Source: Aquisalinus flavus
Lineage (GTDB): Bacteria > Pseudomonadota > Alphaproteobacteria > Caulobacterales > Parvularculaceae
Length of the DNA stretch: 64,000 bases
Assembly (NCBI RefSeq): GCF_022559625.1
Contig: NZ_CP042288.1
Location: forward strand, 1,994,155-2,058,154
Direction: 5' to 3'
Shown piece by piece: positions 54,068 to 62,879 of this stretch (the first letter of the stretch is position 1; every line of letters begins with the position of its first letter). The notes beneath the pieces are model-generated. The model worked only from the letters and a program-made list of their open reading frames with translations. It was not told the DNA's origin and did not search any database. A program made the translations under genes and the position numbers.

Positions 54068-55159
54068 CTACAGCACCAGCGCCTCGACCAGGCTCGACGT
54101 GCCATCGCCGCCGGCCCTGACCGCGCCGCCAATGGCATACAGGGTCTCGCCAATCGCCACCGCGCCGAGGCCGTGGCGCGGTGTCAGCATGTCAGGCCCG
54201 GCCTGCCACTCATCCGTTGACGGATCGTAGATCCAGACATTTGCATAAACCCCGCCGCCATCGGCGAAATATTCCCCGCCCATGGCGACCAGCCTGCCGC
54301 CGGTCACGGCCGCGGCGAGGCCGCCCTGCCCGCCATAAGGCACCTCCGGCACCGGCGCCGCCGTCCGCCAGCGATCCTCGGCGGTGTCCCAGACCTCGTG
54401 GACCCGCACATTGCCGCCCTCGACCGTGCGCCCGCCGGCGACATGGGCCGCGCCATCGAGCAGGGCCCCTGCGGCGGAGTTGCGCCTCGTCGGTGCCGGG
54501 GCTGCCCGCTCCCACGTACCGGCCGCCGCATCCAGCACCAGGTGCCGGTCGCTGTCGACATGGTCGTTCCAGGTCATGTTGGCCTCGCCCTTCGGCGTGC
54601 GCCCGCCGATGACGTGGACAATGTTGCCAACAGCGACGCACACCGTCTCGCCATGGGGCTCGGGCGCGGCCGGACCCTCCGTCCACGCATCATTTTCGGC
54701 GTCAAAGGCAAGGGTCTGATCCGTCATCGTCCAGTCGAGCCCGCCCGCCCTGGTCAGGAACCCGCCAAGCGAGAGGAGATTTCCGCCGGCGCTGACGAGG
54801 TTCGGGTGATGACGCGCAGACGGCAGCGGCGCCTCCTCGCGCCAACTGTCTTCACCGGACGCCCAGCTGACATGCCGCGCCGTCGCGCCGGCAATCTGCC
54901 CCTCCCCGGCCATCATGCCCTCGGCCATGATGCCGCCGGCGACATGGATGCGGCCCTGGTGGACCGCCGGATAGATTTCCTGCACCGCCAGCGGCAGCGG
55001 GGTCATCGCCCGCCATGGCGGCGGCAGAGGCCGGGAAGACGGGGCCTGGGAAGAAGCGGGCTGTCCCGCCAGCGCCCGCGCGCCCGTCGTCAGCGCGATC
55101 ATCGCGCCGGTCCCGGCCAGCATGCTGCGCCGTGTCAGCCTCGACCTGTGATCACCCAT
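54068..55159 (-). CDS. TAT-exported kelch-repeat protein
   Basis: The 363-residue protein starts MGDHRSRLTRRSMLAGTGAM. This is a twin-arginine signal (T-R-R-S-M-L) followed by a hydrophobic stretch and 'ARALAG', so it should be exported folded. The mature part is a kelch beta-propeller of about five or six blades, with repeats such as 'LVSAGGNLLSLGGFLTRAGG', 'VAVGNIVHVIGGRTPKG', 'GALLDGAAHVAGGRT', 'AVTGGRLVAMGGEYF' and 'VAIGETLYAIGGAV' (the double-Gly kelch mark). No galactose-oxidase copper ligands are evident. The start at 55159 has GAGGAGGATAAC before it; the frame extends to 55219. It might bind sugars or partner proteins; its role is unknown. Confidence 0.88.
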   Translation of the reverse strand: MGDHRSRLTRRSMLAGTGAMIALTTGARALAGQPASSQAPSSRPLPPPWRAMTPLPLAVQEIYPAVHQGRIHVAGGIMAEGMMAGEGQIAGATARHVSWASGEDSWREEAPLPSARHHPNLVSAGGNLLSLGGFLTRAGGLDWTMTDQTLAFDAENDAWTEGPAAPEPHGETVCVAVGNIVHVIGGRTPKGEANMTWNDHVDSDRHLVLDAAAGTWERAAPAPTRRNSAAGALLDGAAHVAGGRTVEGGNVRVHEVWDTAEDRWRTAAPVPEVPYGGQGGLAAAVTGGRLVAMGGEYFADGGGVYANVWIYDPSTDEWQAGPDMLTPRHGLGAVAIGETLYAIGGAVRAGGDGTSSLVEALVL

Positions 55160-55279
55160 GTTATCCTCCTCGCTCCCGGCCAGTTTAGACTGGCAGGCAA
55201 CCGCAGAACAACCGGCCAATAAAAAACGCCGCCGGGATATCCCGTGCGACGCTCGAATTTCCAGGCAGGCCGGAAAGAT

Positions 55280-55480
55280 CTATTCGCAGACCTTCTCGGT
55301 CCGGTTCGACCAGGCCGATTTGACCAGCTGGCAGTTTTCTTCCCCGGTCTCTTTTTCTGCCGATTTTTCCCCGGCGGTGGTCTGGGTGGCAGTCTCGCTG
55401 GCCATGGCGTCCTCGGCCGGCGGCGTGGCGCAGGCGGACAGGGCGAGAAGGCCGGCGGCCAGGGCAATCACGTAATTCAT
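55280..55480 (-). CDS. very small lipoprotein
   Basis: The 66-residue protein is MNYVIALAAGLLALSACATP followed by a 45-residue mature part with a lipobox 'ALSACA'. The tail is Thr/Glu/Lys-rich, then 'NCQLVKSAWSNRTEKVCE' with two cysteines that may form a disulfide. GGAG precedes the ATG. It lies 120 bases upstream of the kelch gene on the same strand. Similar tiny Cys-pair lipoproteins occur in alphaproteobacteria, but I cannot assign a role. Confidence 0.72.
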   Translation of the reverse strand: MNYVIALAAGLLALSACATPPAEDAMASETATQTTAGEKSAEKETGEENCQLVKSAWSNRTEKVCE

Positions 55481-55620
55481 CAGAAGCTACTCCACAGTGT
55501 ATATCGTTCCAGCACCCACCCTAGAGGAGGCTTTTGCTGCATTGCAACAGTCCCCCTGAAAAAATGCGACAAGCGGTTGCACGGTTGGCGGAGGCGAGCC
55601 ACCGCCCTATCCTCGGCGCC

Positions 55621-56106
55621 ATGGCAACACTCCTCATCGTCTGGCATTCGCGCACCGGCGGCACGCAGCAAATGGCCCGCGCGGCGCAGGACGCGGCCAG
55701 CGTGGAATGCGATGTCGCCTGCCTGCGCGCCGACGAGGCGCAAGCGGACGACCTGCTGGCCGCCGATGGCTATCTCTTCGCCGCGCCGGAAAATCTTGCC
55801 GCCCTGTCCGGGGCGATGAAGGAGTTCTTCGACCGCTGCTATTATCCGGTTTTGGGCAAGCTGGAGGGCCGGCCCTATGGCCTCATGGTCTGCGCCGGGT
55901 CGGATGGCGAAAACGCCGTGCGCCAGGCCGCGCGGATCGCCACCGGCTGGCGCCTCAAGCAGGTGCAGGAACCGCTGATCGTCTGCACCCATGCCCAGTC
56001 GCCAAAAGATATCCTCGCCCCCAAGACCATCCCCGATACTGACCTGCAGCGCTGCCGTGATCTCGGCGCCGCCCTCGGCGCAGGCCTCGCCATGGGCATG
56101 TTCTAG
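55621..56106 (+). CDS. flavodoxin-like NAD(P)H-dependent FMN oxidoreductase
   Basis: The 161-residue protein starts MATLLIVWHSRTGGTQQMAR, the FMN phosphate-binding loop (S-R-T-G-G-T) of flavodoxin-fold reductases. 'ADGYLFAAPENLAALSGAMK' and 'YGLMVCAGSDGENAVRQ' give the other flavin-contact loops. It is shorter than most NADPH-FMN reductases. It may reduce quinones or act in iron or redox chemistry. The start at 55621 is chosen because the flavodoxin strand begins there; the frame is open from 55534. Confidence 0.85.
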   Translation: MATLLIVWHSRTGGTQQMARAAQDAASVECDVACLRADEAQADDLLAADGYLFAAPENLAALSGAMKEFFDRCYYPVLGKLEGRPYGLMVCAGSDGENAVRQAARIATGWRLKQVQEPLIVCTHAQSPKDILAPKTIPDTDLQRCRDLGAALGAGLAMGMF

Positions 56107-56518
56107 AGGCCGTTGCAGCGGCCGGATTAAACTTCGGAAAGGCACAGACGGTCAGCGTCCGCAGCCGCGTTGAAGGGGCAATGCCGGGCGCAACAGCCCC
56201 TACCCCGGAAGCCCCGGCAGACGACCCTCGAGATGGCGGCGGGCCTATGCCCCACCAGTCCATGGCCCGTCGCCGGCTCTCTTTGCTTCCCATCCCTCTG
56301 GAAACCCATGGTCGTACCAAACCAGGGCAGAGGGACCTGCCGGCTCGCTATCCTCCCATTGGCGAGCCGGCCCTTTCTCCGCCGCGGGAAAGATTGGCCC
56401 TGCTGCGGGAAAACTGGCCTCGGCCGGAAAAAATCGGCTCCCGCCCTCTTTTCAGCGCCCTCCGCCGGGGGTATGCTTTGCTTTGTAAAGTTCTCTAGGG
56501 GATCGAGGGGGAAATGTC
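56107..56518. other. non-coding gap before the DUF2306 gene
   Basis: The 412-base gap contains a perfect 10-base hairpin GCCGGCTCGC/GCGAGCCGGC (56339-56348 and 56362-56371) and a smaller one just after the flavodoxin gene (GGCCG/CGGCC near 56109-56122). A frame at 56181-56498 is open, but its translation is Arg/Pro-rich and has no ribosome-binding site, so I do not call it. Confidence 0.5.
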
Positions 56519-57037
56519 ATGCAGTGGCCGCCGAACTGGGAAGTCTTCACCGAGCTGTCCGACCTGCAGATCCAGCTGCACTGGGCGACGGCGACGATCG
56601 CCTTCTTGCTCGGGCTGATCATCTTCTCCCTGCCCAAGGGCACGGTGCCGCACAAGACCATGGGCGCCATCTATGCCGTGCTGATGATCACCACCGCCAT
56701 CGCCGCCTTCTTCGTGCGCCGCGGCGATGTCTCCGGGCTCGACTATCTGTCGTTGAAGGGCATGACCTGGATCCACATCTTCGTCCCGCTAACCCTGTTC
56801 GGGATCTTCGGCGGGTTGTGGGGCATCCTCGTCAAGAAAGATCGCCGCGCCCATAGCGGGCCGCTGATCGGCAGCTATATCGGCGCCCTGATCATCGCCG
56901 GGGCGCTCACCTTCCTGCCGGGAAGGCGGATGCAGCTGTTTTTCTTCGGCGAGCCGGAGCGTATCGACGAGCTGGTCGAAGAATATGGCCGCGGCGCCTC
57001 GCTGATCGGCGACCTGTTAGCCGTGTTGGTTCAGTAG
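56519..57037 (+). CDS. DUF2306-family membrane protein
   Basis: The 172-residue protein has four membrane helices. It carries 'HWATATIAFLLGLIIFSLPK' and 'GTVPHKTMGAIYAVLMITTA', the H-x-x-x-A ... P-K-G-T-x-x-H-K-x-x-G pattern typical of DUF2306. The family's function is unknown; conserved His residues suggest metal or heme contact. GGGGAAATGTC precedes the ATG. Its 3' end overlaps that of the converging DUF3429 gene by seven bases. Confidence 0.83.
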   Translation: MQWPPNWEVFTELSDLQIQLHWATATIAFLLGLIIFSLPKGTVPHKTMGAIYAVLMITTAIAAFFVRRGDVSGLDYLSLKGMTWIHIFVPLTLFGIFGGLWGILVKKDRRAHSGPLIGSYIGALIIAGALTFLPGRRMQLFFFGEPERIDELVEEYGRGASLIGDLLAVLVQ

Positions 57038-57537
57038 AGCAGTATACGGATCACGATGGCGAGCAGTGCCAGTTCCAGCATCACGGTGAGCGGGATGCGC
57101 ACGGCGAGATACCAGCCCGGTGCGCCCGAGCCTTTCTTCGTCGCCGCGAGGTCATCGACGAGCAGCACCGGCAATGCCACCGCGATCAGCGCGATGCGCA
57201 GCGGGTCGATGCTCATCAGGAAGACCGGGATCGCCAGCAACAGCGGCGCGACAGCCCCGGCAAGGCTGCGGAAATCCGGTCCCTGGCGCCGCATCGCGGC
57301 AATGCCCCAGCGCACGCCACCGAAAAAGGCGAGCAGCAGCCCGCCATAGAGGGCAGCGAGCTGGCGCAGCAGCACATCCTCGCCCGGCGGCCGGGCCCAG
57401 ATAATGACGGCGATGAAGATCAGCGGCAGCGCACCGGCATAGGCCAGCGCGGCAGCGGCGCCGGTCAGGCCTCTTCCACCCGGCTCAGGGGCGCCGCTTG
57501 GCTGATGTGTCTGGGTATTCGTTGTCGTCTCGGTCAT
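57031..57537 (-). CDS. DUF3429-family membrane protein
   Basis: The 168-residue protein has a polar Thr/Pro-rich N-terminus and five membrane helices. The characteristic block 'YGGLLLAFFGGVRWGIAAMR' and the 'RIPLTVMLELALLAIVIR' end match DUF3429, found next to varied genes in alphaproteobacteria. Its function is unknown. It converges on the DUF2306 gene with a seven-base overlap, so transcription of the two may interfere. Confidence 0.83.
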   Translation of the reverse strand: MTETTTNTQTHQPSGAPEPGGRGLTGAAAALAYAGALPLIFIAVIIWARPPGEDVLLRQLAALYGGLLLAFFGGVRWGIAAMRRQGPDFRSLAGAVAPLLLAIPVFLMSIDPLRIALIAVALPVLLVDDLAATKKGSGAPGWYLAVRIPLTVMLELALLAIVIRILLY

Positions 57538-57691
57538 GATCCCGTCTCCCTCGATGACGTGCGGGATATACCCGGCTCTGGCAGAACGAAAAGACGCAAC
57601 AGTTCCATGCGCTATGTAAAACCTTCACCGGCGGGGCACCAGCATTTTTGCCAAGGTGTCGCACGCACAGCGTCAGGAGGGAAACGGATGC

Positions 57692-58450
57692 TCAGGGGTA
57701 AAGGTTCACGCTCTTCCAGCCGCCGCCCTTCCCCAGGGTGAACTGCTTGCGATCATGCAGGCGATAGGGCCGGTTGACCCAGAACTCGATCTCGACCGGC
57801 TGGATCAGGAAACCATGCCAATTATCAGGGCGCGGAATGTCGCGGTTCTTGTAGATTGCGTCATAATCCTCGATGCGCCGCTCCAGCGTCTCGCGCTCAT
57901 CGAGCACCCGTGACTGGAACGAGGCGACGGCGCCAAGCTGCGAGCCGCGCGAGCGCGAGGCGAAATACTCATCGCTCTCCTCGGCCGACAGCGCCTCGAC
58001 CGTGCCGCGCACGCGCACCTGGCGGCGGATTGATTTCCAGTGAAAGCACAACGCCGCTTTCGGCGTGCCTTCCAGCTCCAGCCCCTTCACGCTCTCGGCG
58101 CTGGAATAGAAGGTGAAACCGCGCGTGCCGACATCCTTGAGCAGCACCATGCGCACATTCGGCATGCCCGCCCGGTCGACCGTCGCCAGCGCCATCGCGT
58201 TGGGATCGTTCACCTCGTGCCTGCCGGCGAGCGCCAGCCAGTTGCGGAACAGCTGAATCGGATCTTCCTCGGTGAAGACCTCGCCCTGGTCGTCATCGAC
58301 CGCGAAGGCCTCGCCGCCCTCGGATGCTTCGATATCGGACTGTGCGTCCGCCTCGCGGACGTAATCATCATCGCTCGGCGTCGCCGGGATGATGGTCTCA
58401 TCCCCGCGCCCGTCACCGGACGTGCCGGATTGTTCGTTCTCGTTATCCAT
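57692..58450 (-). CDS. pdxH: pyridoxamine 5'-phosphate oxidase
   Basis: PdxH oxidises pyridoxine or pyridoxamine 5'-phosphate to pyridoxal phosphate using FMN. In the 252-residue protein, an acidic N-terminal extension of about 55 residues is unlike typical members, which begin near '[13 protein letters not shown]'. Core motifs are '[20 protein letters not shown]', '[12 protein letters not shown]', '[17 protein letters not shown]', '[16 protein letters not shown]' and the C-terminal 'GWKSVNLYP'. GGAGAGG precedes the ATG. It is divergent from aroC across 72 bases, a common arrangement. Confidence 0.94.
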   Translation of the reverse strand: MDNENEQSGTSGDGRGDETIIPATPSDDDYVREADAQSDIEASEGGEAFAVDDDQGEVFTEEDPIQLFRNWLALAGRHEVNDPNAMALATVDRAGMPNVRMVLLKDVGTRGFTFYSSAESVKGLELEGTPKAALCFHWKSIRRQVRVRGTVEALSAEESDEYFASRSRGSQLGAVASFQSRVLDERETLERRIEDYDAIYKNRDIPRPDNWHGFLIQPVEIEFWVNRPYRLHDRKQFTLGKGGGWKSVNLYP

Positions 58451-58522
58451 ACGCGATTACCTCTCCAGCGGGTCTTATACCCGCTTGTCTCCCCACGCAA
58501 AGCCCCGCTATACCTCAACCTT

Positions 58523-59638
58523 ATGTCTGACAATACTTTTGGCAAGCTGTTCCGCGTCACCACCTGGGGGGAATCCCACGGCCCGGCCATTGGCTGCGTC
58601 ATCGATGGCTGCCCGCCGGGCATGCGGCTTACGCCGGAAATGATCCAGTCCGCACTCGATACGCGCAAGCCCGGCACGTCGAAATATGTCACCCAGCGCA
58701 AGGAACCGGACGAGGTCCGCATCCTGTCCGGCGTGTTCGAGGATGATCGCACGGGAGGCCCGGTGACCACCGGCACGCCGATTTGCCTGATGATCGAGAA
58801 TGTCGACCAGCGCTCGAAGGATTACTCCGACATCCGCGACAAATACCGTCCCGGCCATGCCGACTACACCTATGAGGCGAAATACGGCGTGCGCGACTAT
58901 CGCGGCGGTGGGCGCTCTTCCGCCCGCGAGACCGCGTCGCGCGTTGCCGCCGGGGCCGTCGCTGCCCGCGTGCTCGACCGGCTGTTCGATGGCGCGGTGA
59001 AGATCCGTGCAGGAATGGTCCAGATGGGCCCGCATAAAGTCGACCGGCAGCGCATCGACTGGGACAGTGTCGGCGACAACCCGTTCTGGTGCCCCGACCC
59101 GGTCGCCGCGCAGGAATGGGAAGCCATTCTCGACCAGGCGCGCAAGGACGGCTCGTCCATGGGCGCGATGATCGAGGTCGTGGCACAGGGCGTGCCCCCC
59201 GGCCTCGGCGCGCCGGTCTATGGCAAGCTCGACACCGAGCTTGCCGCCGCGATGATGTCGATCAATGCCGTCAAGGGCGTGGAGATCGGCGAGGGCATGA
59301 ACGCCGCTGCCCTGTCCGGCATCGACAATGCCGACGAGATGCGCGCCGGCAATCGCGCGGACAATGCCAACCGCCCGCGCTTCCTGTCGAACCATGCCGG
59401 CGGCATTCTCGGCGGCATTTCCTCGGGCCAGGATATCGTCGTGCGCTTTGCCGTCAAGCCGACCTCCTCGATCCTGACGCCGCGCCAGACCGTGACCCGC
59501 ACCGGCGAGGAAACGGAAATCGTCACCAAGGGCCGCCACGACCCCTGCGTCGGCATTCGCGCCGTGCCGGTCGGCATCGCCATGATGGCCTGCACGCTCG
59601 CCGACCATGCCTTGCGACACCGGGGGCAATGCGGTTAA
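58523..59638 (+). CDS. aroC: chorismate synthase
   Basis: AroC makes chorismate from EPSP with reduced FMN, the last shikimate step. The 371-residue protein shows '[20 protein letters not shown]', '[20 protein letters not shown]', '[18 protein letters not shown]' and '[16 protein letters not shown]'. The frame is open from 58040, but the ATG at 58523 starts the conserved sequence. It is single-copy here and followed by mscS 59 bases later. Confidence 0.97.
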   Translation: MSDNTFGKLFRVTTWGESHGPAIGCVIDGCPPGMRLTPEMIQSALDTRKPGTSKYVTQRKEPDEVRILSGVFEDDRTGGPVTTGTPICLMIENVDQRSKDYSDIRDKYRPGHADYTYEAKYGVRDYRGGGRSSARETASRVAAGAVAARVLDRLFDGAVKIRAGMVQMGPHKVDRQRIDWDSVGDNPFWCPDPVAAQEWEAILDQARKDGSSMGAMIEVVAQGVPPGLGAPVYGKLDTELAAAMMSINAVKGVEIGEGMNAAALSGIDNADEMRAGNRADNANRPRFLSNHAGGILGGISSGQDIVVRFAVKPTSSILTPRQTVTRTGEETEIVTKGRHDPCVGIRAVPVGIAMMACTLADHALRHRGQCG

Positions 59639-59697
59639 GGGTGCCATCCGGAGAGGCCGCCCTATATGCCGCCTCATACAATCACGGAGGGATTTAC

Positions 59698-60645
59698 ATG
59701 CAGGACGCCCGGGAAACTGCTGGCGCGACGGAAGTCGTTGCCGCCGCACCGACCGATGAGAGCCAGGTCGCGGTCAACCAGATGATCGCCGAACTCAGCG
59801 AGAAGGCGATCTCGCTCGGCCTTAACATACTGGCCGCGCTGGTCATCGTCGTCGTCGGGCTGCTGGTCGCCGGCTGGATCAAGCGGGCGATCCGCAAGGG
59901 GCTGAGCAAGTCGGAGCGCATCGACCAGACCCTTGCCGGCTTCCTGTCGAGCCTCGTCTATTATATCGCCCTGGCGCTTGTGATCATCATGGTGATCGGC
60001 CGCTTCGGCATCCCGACCGCTTCCTTCGCCGCCGTGATCGGTGCTGCCGGTCTTGCCATCGGCCTCGCGCTGCAGGGCACGCTCGGCAATGTCGCGTCCG
60101 GCGTCATGATCCTCATGTTCAGGCCCTTCCGGATCGGCGATTTCGTCACCACCGGCGATGAAATGGGCACGGTCAAGGACATCAACCTGTTCACGACAGA
60201 GATCACGACCCTCGACAACAAGAACGTGATGATCCCGAACGGCATGGTCTGGCAGTCGCCGATCACCAATTTCTCCGCCAACACGACCCGCCGGATCGAG
60301 GCGATTTTCGGCATTGCCTATGACGCCGACATCAACAAGGCGATGGCGGTGATCCGCTCGGTCATTGATGCCGATGAGCGCTTCCATCAGGAGCCGGCCC
60401 CTGCCATGGGCGTCGCCAGCCTCGGCGACTGGTCGGTCAACATCACGGTGCGCGTCTGGTGCGACAGCAGCACTTATCTGGGACTGGGCTGGGAGCTCAA
60501 TCAGAAAGTGAAGGAAGCCTTCGACCGCGAGGGCGTCGGCATTCCCTTCCCGACCACGATCGAGTACCAGGCCCGGTTCAAGCCGCGTCCCGAGGCCCTG
60601 CCGCCGGAAACCGCCCCGGAATCGCCGATCGATCCGGCTGCCTAG
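59698..60645 (+). CDS. mscS: small-conductance mechanosensitive channel
   Basis: MscS opens on membrane tension to release solutes during hypo-osmotic shock. The 315-residue protein has three N-terminal helices, then 'VIGAAGLAIGLALQGTLGNV', the Gly/Ala-rich pore helix TM3, and 'ASGVMILMFRPFRIGDFV'. The C-terminal ~180 residues form the cytoplasmic cage. The start at 59698 has CGGAGGG upstream; the frame extends to 59089 inside aroC. A terminator follows. Confidence 0.93.
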   Translation: MQDARETAGATEVVAAAPTDESQVAVNQMIAELSEKAISLGLNILAALVIVVVGLLVAGWIKRAIRKGLSKSERIDQTLAGFLSSLVYYIALALVIIMVIGRFGIPTASFAAVIGAAGLAIGLALQGTLGNVASGVMILMFRPFRIGDFVTTGDEMGTVKDINLFTTEITTLDNKNVMIPNGMVWQSPITNFSANTTRRIEAIFGIAYDADINKAMAVIRSVIDADERFHQEPAPAMGVASLGDWSVNITVRVWCDSSTYLGLGWELNQKVKEAFDREGVGIPFPTTIEYQARFKPRPEALPPETAPESPIDPAA

Positions 60646-60656
60646 AGGGGCCGCAA

Positions 60657-60676
60657 GGGGGCGAACGCCCCCTTTC
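60657..60676 (+). terminator. terminator after mscS
   Basis: GGGGGC, a GAAC tetraloop and GCCCCC are followed by TTT, 11 bases after the mscS stop codon. Confidence 0.75.
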
Positions 60677-60747
60677 CTGCCCCGGTACTGCCATAATGGG
60701 ATGGCATCGTCCCCCTCCGCCGAGAGGCCATGAAAGGGCATAATGTC

Positions 60748-61062
60748 ATGAGCGATAGCGACAAGCAGACAGGCGCAGCGAGCCGCAAGAGCAGCGCAAG
60801 GCGCAGCTATGGCAGCATCATCCGCACGGTCCTGTTCCTCGTGCTGGCGAGTTTTCTTGCCGGTGTGCTGCTCGACCTGATCGGCATGGCCCCGCTCGAA
60901 TTCTGGCGCGGCATCGTCGACGGCGTCCGCGATTTCTTCGCCGCCCTGTTTTCCATCGGCTGGGGCACGATCAGCCTGATCCTGAATTATGTGATCTTCG
61001 GCGCCCTGATAGTCGTGCCTGTGTGGCTCGTCGTCTTCCTGCTCAATCGCCGCAAGAAATAG
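60748..61062 (+). CDS. small membrane protein, DUF6460-like
   Basis: The 104-residue protein has a short Ser/Lys/Arg-rich N-terminus, a membrane helix ('TVLFLVLASFLAGVLLDLIG'), a loop with 'PLEFWRGIVDGVRDFFAAL' and a second helix, ending 'LLNRRKK'. The layout resembles DUF6460 proteins (from memory). The start at 60748 (MSDSDKQ) is preferred over 60730. It ends one base before the stop of the converging winged-helix regulator gene. Its role is unknown. Confidence 0.78.
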   Translation: MSDSDKQTGAASRKSSARRSYGSIIRTVLFLVLASFLAGVLLDLIGMAPLEFWRGIVDGVRDFFAALFSIGWGTISLILNYVIFGALIVVPVWLVVFLLNRRKK

Positions 61063-61389
61063 CTATTCCGCTGCCGGCGGGGTCAGCAGCGCTTCCATCC
61101 GGGCGATATAGACGATCCACGCCTTGCGCCCGGCATCGGTCAGATGGCAGATCGTCTGCGGGCGCTTGTTGTTGAAGCGCTTGGTCACGCGCACATAGCC
61201 CGCCTCTTCCAGCTTCTTGATATGGATCGACAGGTTGCCATCGGTCACGCCGATGCGCTTTTTCAGATCGCTGAAATCGGCCGAGCCCGCGCCGGACAGG
61301 AACGCCATCAGCGCGAGGCGGACGCGGCCATGAATGACATCGTCTATCTCGCGGTAATCGTAGCTTTCTTCGTGTGGATCGTTCGCCAC
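61063..61389 (-). CDS. winged-helix transcriptional regulator
   Basis: The 108-residue protein begins with GTG at 61389 (AGGA eight bases upstream). 'DFSDLKKRIGVTDGNLSIHI' and 'KKLEEAGYVRVTKRFNNKRP' form the helix-turn-helix and wing of the winged-helix DNA-binding domain of small MarR/PadR-neighbour regulators. 'ICHLTDAGRKAWIVYIARME' is the C-terminal dimer helix. It is 22 bases after the membrane protein at 61412-62098 on the same strand, so the two form an operon. A 9-base inverted repeat ahead of that operon is a likely binding site. Confidence 0.85.
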   Translation of the reverse strand: MANDPHEESYDYREIDDVIHGRVRLALMAFLSGAGSADFSDLKKRIGVTDGNLSIHIKKLEEAGYVRVTKRFNNKRPQTICHLTDAGRKAWIVYIARMEALLTPPAAE

Positions 61390-61411
61390 TGACGTTTTCC
61401 TGTCGTCCCGC

Positions 61412-62098
61412 TTACACGATATCGCTCGGCTCGTTCCGCAGCATGACATAGCCCGGTGCCAGCACCACGGCATAGGTGCCGATGGCGGCGACCAGCATAT
61501 AGGCGACCGGCCAGACGGCCAGGCTCAGCAGCAATGCACAGGCGATGGCCCAGGACACGACCGATACCCAGCGATACCAGGGCTGATGCGCGACGACGGC
61601 GGTGGCAAAGAAGGCCAGGCCATAGAGCCCGAAGGCAACCGGGAACATGGTCGCGAACAGGAACCGTACCGGATAGCCACCCTCCTGCACCAGCAGCGAC
61701 GCGGCAACGATCGAGAGCCAGTAGACGGTCACGAAGATTCCGCAGGCCAGCCAGGCGGCATTCACCGTCCGGTTGCTCAGCGAGGACGCGCCGGGGCGTT
61801 CACTCGACCTGCTGTTGATCACGAAGCTCAGGACCCAGCCGATTGCGAGCGCGCCGCTCCACAGGATCATCTGGTTGAAAGCGGGAATCGCGCCGGTCTC
61901 CATCAGGAAAACGGCCAGCGCGGCGGTCCCGATAAGCGCGCCCCAGACGAAGAAATTCCGCCCGCCGACCAGCGGCGTGTTGCGTCCTTCTTCGGCAATC
62001 GCCTTGATATAGGCGAGATCATCCCGGGCGCTGCCCGGACCTGCCGCCGCTACGGCTTTCGGTTTCTTGGCTGTGATTGGCTCGCCATGGATCGTCAT
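61412..62098 (-). CDS. polytopic membrane protein paired with a winged-helix regulator
   Basis: The 228-residue protein has a soluble N-terminus ('DDLAYIKAIAEEGRNTPLVG') followed by six membrane helices. Such proteins are often found upstream of small winged-helix regulators in sphingomonads and relatives (from memory), but I cannot name a family or function. The N-terminal segment, with its 'GGRNFFVWG' at the membrane entry, seems well structured. It precedes the regulator gene by 22 bases. The 62136-62160 palindrome lies 38 bases upstream of its start. Confidence 0.8.
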   Translation of the reverse strand: MTIHGEPITAKKPKAVAAAGPGSARDDLAYIKAIAEEGRNTPLVGGRNFFVWGALIGTAALAVFLMETGAIPAFNQMILWSGALAIGWVLSFVINSRSSERPGASSLSNRTVNAAWLACGIFVTVYWLSIVAASLLVQEGGYPVRFLFATMFPVAFGLYGLAFFATAVVAHQPWYRWVSVVSWAIACALLLSLAVWPVAYMLVAAIGTYAVVLAPGYVMLRNEPSDIV

Positions 62099-62135
62099 CG
62101 GAAGCTCCCTGAAGGCGCTTTCTCGAAGCGCGACT

Positions 62136-62160
62136 ATATACTTTGTATTTTAAAGTATAT
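62136..62160. promoter_or_regulatory. inverted-repeat operator ahead of the winged-helix operon
   Basis: ATATACTTT (62136-62144) and AAAGTATAT (62152-62160) are perfect 9-base arms separated by seven bases. It sits in the AT-rich stretch of an otherwise GC-rich gap and just before the membrane-protein start, so it may be the autoregulatory site of the winged-helix protein. Confidence 0.6.
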
Positions 62161-62244
62161 TCGCCCGGCAATCAACCCACGGACGTCCCTGCCAGGCAGG
62201 GAGCCATGGTTAACCGATAACGAAGGGGGGAGTTTCGAGAGATA

Positions 62245-62296
62245 AAAGTGCGGGGTGCCGTCGAGGGGGAACGAGGGGATATTTCCGGCACCCCGC
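62245..62296 (-). terminator. terminator-like hairpin in the gap after the membrane-anchored protein gene
   Basis: Arms GCGGGGTGCCG (62250-62260) and CGGCACCCCGC (62286-62296) are perfect over 11 bases around 25 bases; on the minus strand they are followed by ACTTTTAT. It lies about 115 bases past the stop at 62410. Confidence 0.55.
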
Positions 62297-62409
62297 CAGC
62301 AAACGGAATTGCTCCGTCTGCCTTGATTAATAGATGGCGCGTGACCGGAGATAAAAAAGGCCCGCCCTGCGTTTTTCTGGTTACAATAGTGTTATCTGCC
62401 GGTAATGAT

Positions 62410-62826
62410 TCAGTCCCGCGCGATATCGATCACGGCCCTGTGATCGGACGTGTAGGGATCAATGATCAGGATGCGCTCTCCATCCGCAGTTTTCAGGTGC
62501 AAGGCGAGATTGCGCCCATCGAGCACCATGTCGACGATCTCCTCGCCGGGCTCCAGGCTGAGCTGCACGGCGGGGACATTTTCCCCCGTCTGGCCGATCG
62601 TCGTGACCGGCGCCGGGACAGTCTCCTCAGGCTCGTTCGATTTCACGACCAGCAGGATGACGAAGGTGATCGCCGCGACGACCAGCAGCACCCCCATGGA
62701 CACGACGAGCAGTTTCAGCCCGAGCAGGTTATCCACGGGCACCTCTTCCCCTTGCGGCTGGCCGTCAGATGGCTGCGGCTGCGGCTGGGGCGCGGGGGAA
62801 GTGTTGTGCTTGTTTGCGTCGGTCAT
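62410..62826 (-). CDS. small single-span membrane protein
   Basis: The 138-residue protein starts MTDANKHNTSPAPQ with a Pro/Gln-rich cytoplasmic head, then one transmembrane helix ('KLLVVSMGVLLVVAAITFVI'). The C-terminal periplasmic part is beta-rich ('VQLSLEPGEEIVDMVLDGRN', 'HLKTADGERILIIDPYTSDH'). Proteins like it sit next to RluA-type genes in many alphaproteobacteria (from memory, DUF6476). It is divergent from rluA-type 62880. Its function is unknown. Confidence 0.78.
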   Translation of the reverse strand: MTDANKHNTSPAPQPQPQPSDGQPQGEEVPVDNLLGLKLLVVSMGVLLVVAAITFVILLVVKSNEPEETVPAPVTTIGQTGENVPAVQLSLEPGEEIVDMVLDGRNLALHLKTADGERILIIDPYTSDHRAVIDIARD

Positions 62827-62879
62827 GCGAAATCCTTGAACTTGTTGACAGGCTCGGGACAACCGGTCAGGCAGTGCTT

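Noticed and set aside
56107..56260. Considered a cobalamin-type riboswitch because of GC-rich stems.
   Set aside because: No B12-box-like sequence or neighbouring cobalamin gene could be found.
56181..56498. Possible 105-residue protein before the DUF2306 gene.
   Set aside because: Pro/Arg-rich composition, no ribosome-binding site and no motif; hairpins in the region suggest non-coding sequence.
58040..58522. N-terminal extension of chorismate synthase.
   Set aside because: Antisense to pdxH with no motif; the conserved protein begins at 58523.
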